Of a stretch of 64,000 nt of DNA, positions 62,694 to 64,000 are shown piece by piece (position 1 is the first letter of the stretch; each line of letters opens with the position of its first letter). The translations under genes were made by a program, and so were the position numbers. The DNA is from Pseudobacillus lumedeiriae (GTDB lineage: Bacteria; Bacillota; Bacilli; Bacillales; Domibacillaceae), in the NCBI RefSeq assembly GCF_044891285.1, contig NZ_JAUIYO010000002.1:372001-436000 (forward strand), given 5' to 3'. The notes below the pieces were generated by a model. That model saw nothing but the letters and a program-made list of their open reading frames with translations. It was not told the DNA's origin and did no database searches.

Positions 62694-62740
62694 ATAAGAG
62701 AAGCTTATCAAACTTGATTTGATTATCGTTATTTACTTAT
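62694..62740 (+). promoter_or_regulatory. Candidate CcpC operators of the aconitase gene
   Basis: ATAAGAGAAGCTTAT (62694-62708) has the ATAA-N7-TTAT form recognised by CcpC, the citrate-responsive LysR regulator of B. subtilis citB. A second half-site TTAT lies at 62737-62740. With the -10-like TACTAT (62752-62757) the dyad centre would fall near -63 and the half-site near -27, close to the citB layout. Confidence 0.65.
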
Positions 62741-62842
62741 GTTAATCATTGTACTATCATGAAATTATACGAAAAGCAGAGGATTCCATCTTTGAGCTTT
62801 TCAGCTATGCTTACATACTTATTACAAAGAGGGGGAATCGGG

Positions 62843-64000
62843 ATGGCAAAGAATGATGTATTTAATGCCCGTTCAAATTTTGAGCTTGATGGTAAGCGCT
62901 ACAATTACTATCGTTTAGCAGCTTTAGAAGAAGCGGGTGTGGCGAAAGTATCCCGCCTGCCATATTCGATCAAAGTATTATTAGAATCGGTATTGCGTCA
63001 ATACGACGACTATGTAATTAAAAAGGACCATGTGGAGAATTTAGCTAAATGGGGAGCTGCTGATTTAAGTGAAGCTGAAGTGCCATTTAAGCCTTCACGT
63101 GTTATTTTACAAGACTTTACAGGCGTTCCGGTTGTAGTGGATCTTGCTTCATTGCGTAAAGCAATGGCGGACATGGGCGGAAATCCAGACGTTATTAACC
63201 CTGAAATTCCAGTGGATCTTGTTATTGACCATTCTGTACAAGTAGACACATATGGCACTCCAGAAGCGCTTGAGAGAAACATGGATCTTGAGTTTGAACG
63301 CAATGCTGAGCGTTACGAATTTTTAAGCTGGGCACAGAAAGCGTTTGACAACTATCGTGCGGTTCCACCGGCAACAGGGATCGTTCACCAAGTAAACCTT
63401 GAGTACTTAGCTAGTGTTGTGCATGCGATCGAAACGGCAAATGGCGAGTTTGAAACTTACCCAGATACGCTTGTTGGAACAGACTCTCATACAACAATGA
63501 TTAATGGTATCGGTGTTCTTGGATGGGGTGTCGGCGGAATTGAAGCTGAAGCAGGTATGCTTGGCCAGCCTTCTTATTTCCCAGTTCCAGAGGTAATCGG
63601 TGTGAAATTAATAGGCGAACTTCCAAACGGCGCGACAGCAACAGACTTGGCGCTTAAAGTGACACAAGTGCTGCGTGCAAAAGGTGTAGTCGGCAAGTTT
63701 GTTGAGTTCTTTGGTCCTGGTGTATCTCAGCTGCCGCTTGCAGATCGTGCAACGATTGCCAACATGGCACCTGAATATGGGGCAACTTGCGGATTCTTCC
63801 CGGTTGATGCTGAGTCACTAGACTACATGCGTTTAACTGGCCGTGAAGAAAGCCATATCAGAGTCGTTGAACAATACTTGAAAGAAAACGGTATGTTCTT
63901 TACTCCTGACAACGAAGATCCAGTCTACACGGATGTTGTTGAATTAAATCTAGCTGAAATTGAGCCGAATTTATCTGGTCCGAAACGGCCGCAAGATTTA
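62843..64000 (+). CDS. citB: Aconitate hydratase, 3' end outside the window
   Basis: Aconitase interconverts citrate and isocitrate in the TCA cycle; the Bacillus enzyme also binds RNA when its iron-sulfur cluster is lost. The frame opens at ATG 62843 after AGAGGGGG and is still open at the window end, giving 386 codons of an expected roughly 900. Motifs include LQDFTGVP, DLVIDHSVQVD, PGTGIVHQVN-like PATGIVHQVNLEYL, VGTDSHTTMINGIG and GVGGIEAEAGMLGQP; ATCGFFPVD is also present. The cluster cysteines in SCTNTS would lie beyond the window. CcpC-type sites precede it. Confidence 0.96.
   Translation, partial: MAKNDVFNARSNFELDGKRYNYYRLAALEEAGVAKVSRLPYSIKVLLESVLRQYDDYVIKKDHVENLAKWGAADLSEAEVPFKPSRVILQDFTGVPVVVDLASLRKAMADMGGNPDVINPEIPVDLVIDHSVQVDTYGTPEALERNMDLEFERNAERYEFLSWAQKAFDNYRAVPPATGIVHQVNLEYLASVVHAIETANGEFETYPDTLVGTDSHTTMINGIGVLGWGVGGIEAEAGMLGQPSYFPVPEVIGVKLIGELPNGATATDLALKVTQVLRAKGVVGKFVEFFGPGVSQLPLADRATIANMAPEYGATCGFFPVDAESLDYMRLTGREESHIRVVEQYLKENGMFFTPDNEDPVYTDVVELNLAEIEPNLSGPKRPQDL

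Noticed and set aside
1..64000. tRNA, rRNA or riboswitch genes
   Set aside because: I looked for cloverleaf-like conserved blocks and leader motifs by eye and saw none I could support; a covariance-model scan would be needed to exclude them.

Overview
The window reads as the chromosome of a low-GC, endospore-forming member of the Bacillaceae. The support is a Tlp-type small acid-soluble spore protein, Bacillus-style gene pairs and families (adeR-ald, an MhqR-type quinone regulon, csoR-copZ-copA, SbcC, TopB, YhgE, CcpC-type sites before aconitase), strong AGGAGG ribosome binding sites and frequent TTG/GTG starts. Ordinary chromosomal genes lie at both ends; a heavily rearranged accessory region lies between them.

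Layout. 1-10.4 kb: 3' end of sbcC, a SCO1-like copper chaperone, adeR-ald (alanine use), an unrecognised coiled-coil protein, a membrane-anchored lytic transglycosylase and a secreted SNase-type nuclease. 10.5-18.6 kb: what looks like a taurine/sulfoacetaldehyde catabolic block, consisting of a YeiH-family exporter with a LysR regulator, a GntR/HutC regulator, an omega-aminotransferase (Tpa type), sulfoacetaldehyde acetyltransferase (Xsc) and an APC permease. 18.7-29.9 kb: an FtsH-like protease, a YhgE/Pip membrane protein, tlp, a chemoreceptor, a metallo-beta-lactamase-fold hydrolase, an HpaB-family monooxygenase and a DUF1232 protein. 30.3-33.1 kb: a broken SLH-domain surface protein and two small genes of unknown role. 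33.4-37.1 kb: an mhq-type quinone detoxification cluster with a perfect operator palindrome; the adjacent mhqR gene is dead.

37.4-59.3 kb is an island of about 21.5 kb flanked by 415-bp direct repeats, both copies of the promoter and first 113 codons of topB. The left copy is cut inside the Toprim active-site motif; the right copy belongs to an intact topB. Inside are a broken Toprim/DUF3991 protein, copper homeostasis genes (Csp-type copper store, two-component system, lipoproteins, multicopper oxidase, CcdA-like protein, csoR, copZ, copA, ydhK), truncated lgt and ccdA genes joined head to head, a remnant of a high-GC membrane protein gene, a serine resolvase cut at its C-terminus beside a three-site res locus, small accessory genes, and at the right edge a protein that joins a tyrosine-recombinase-like region to an HNH nuclease. 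61.2-64 kb returns to housekeeping genes: a small membrane protein, CorA and the start of aconitase.

The most notable observation is the topB-flanked island with the recombinase-like/HNH protein at its edge, which could be a mobile element that enters topB at its active-site codons and rebuilds the gene. The recombinase-like assignment comes from reading motifs by eye and needs a structural or profile comparison.
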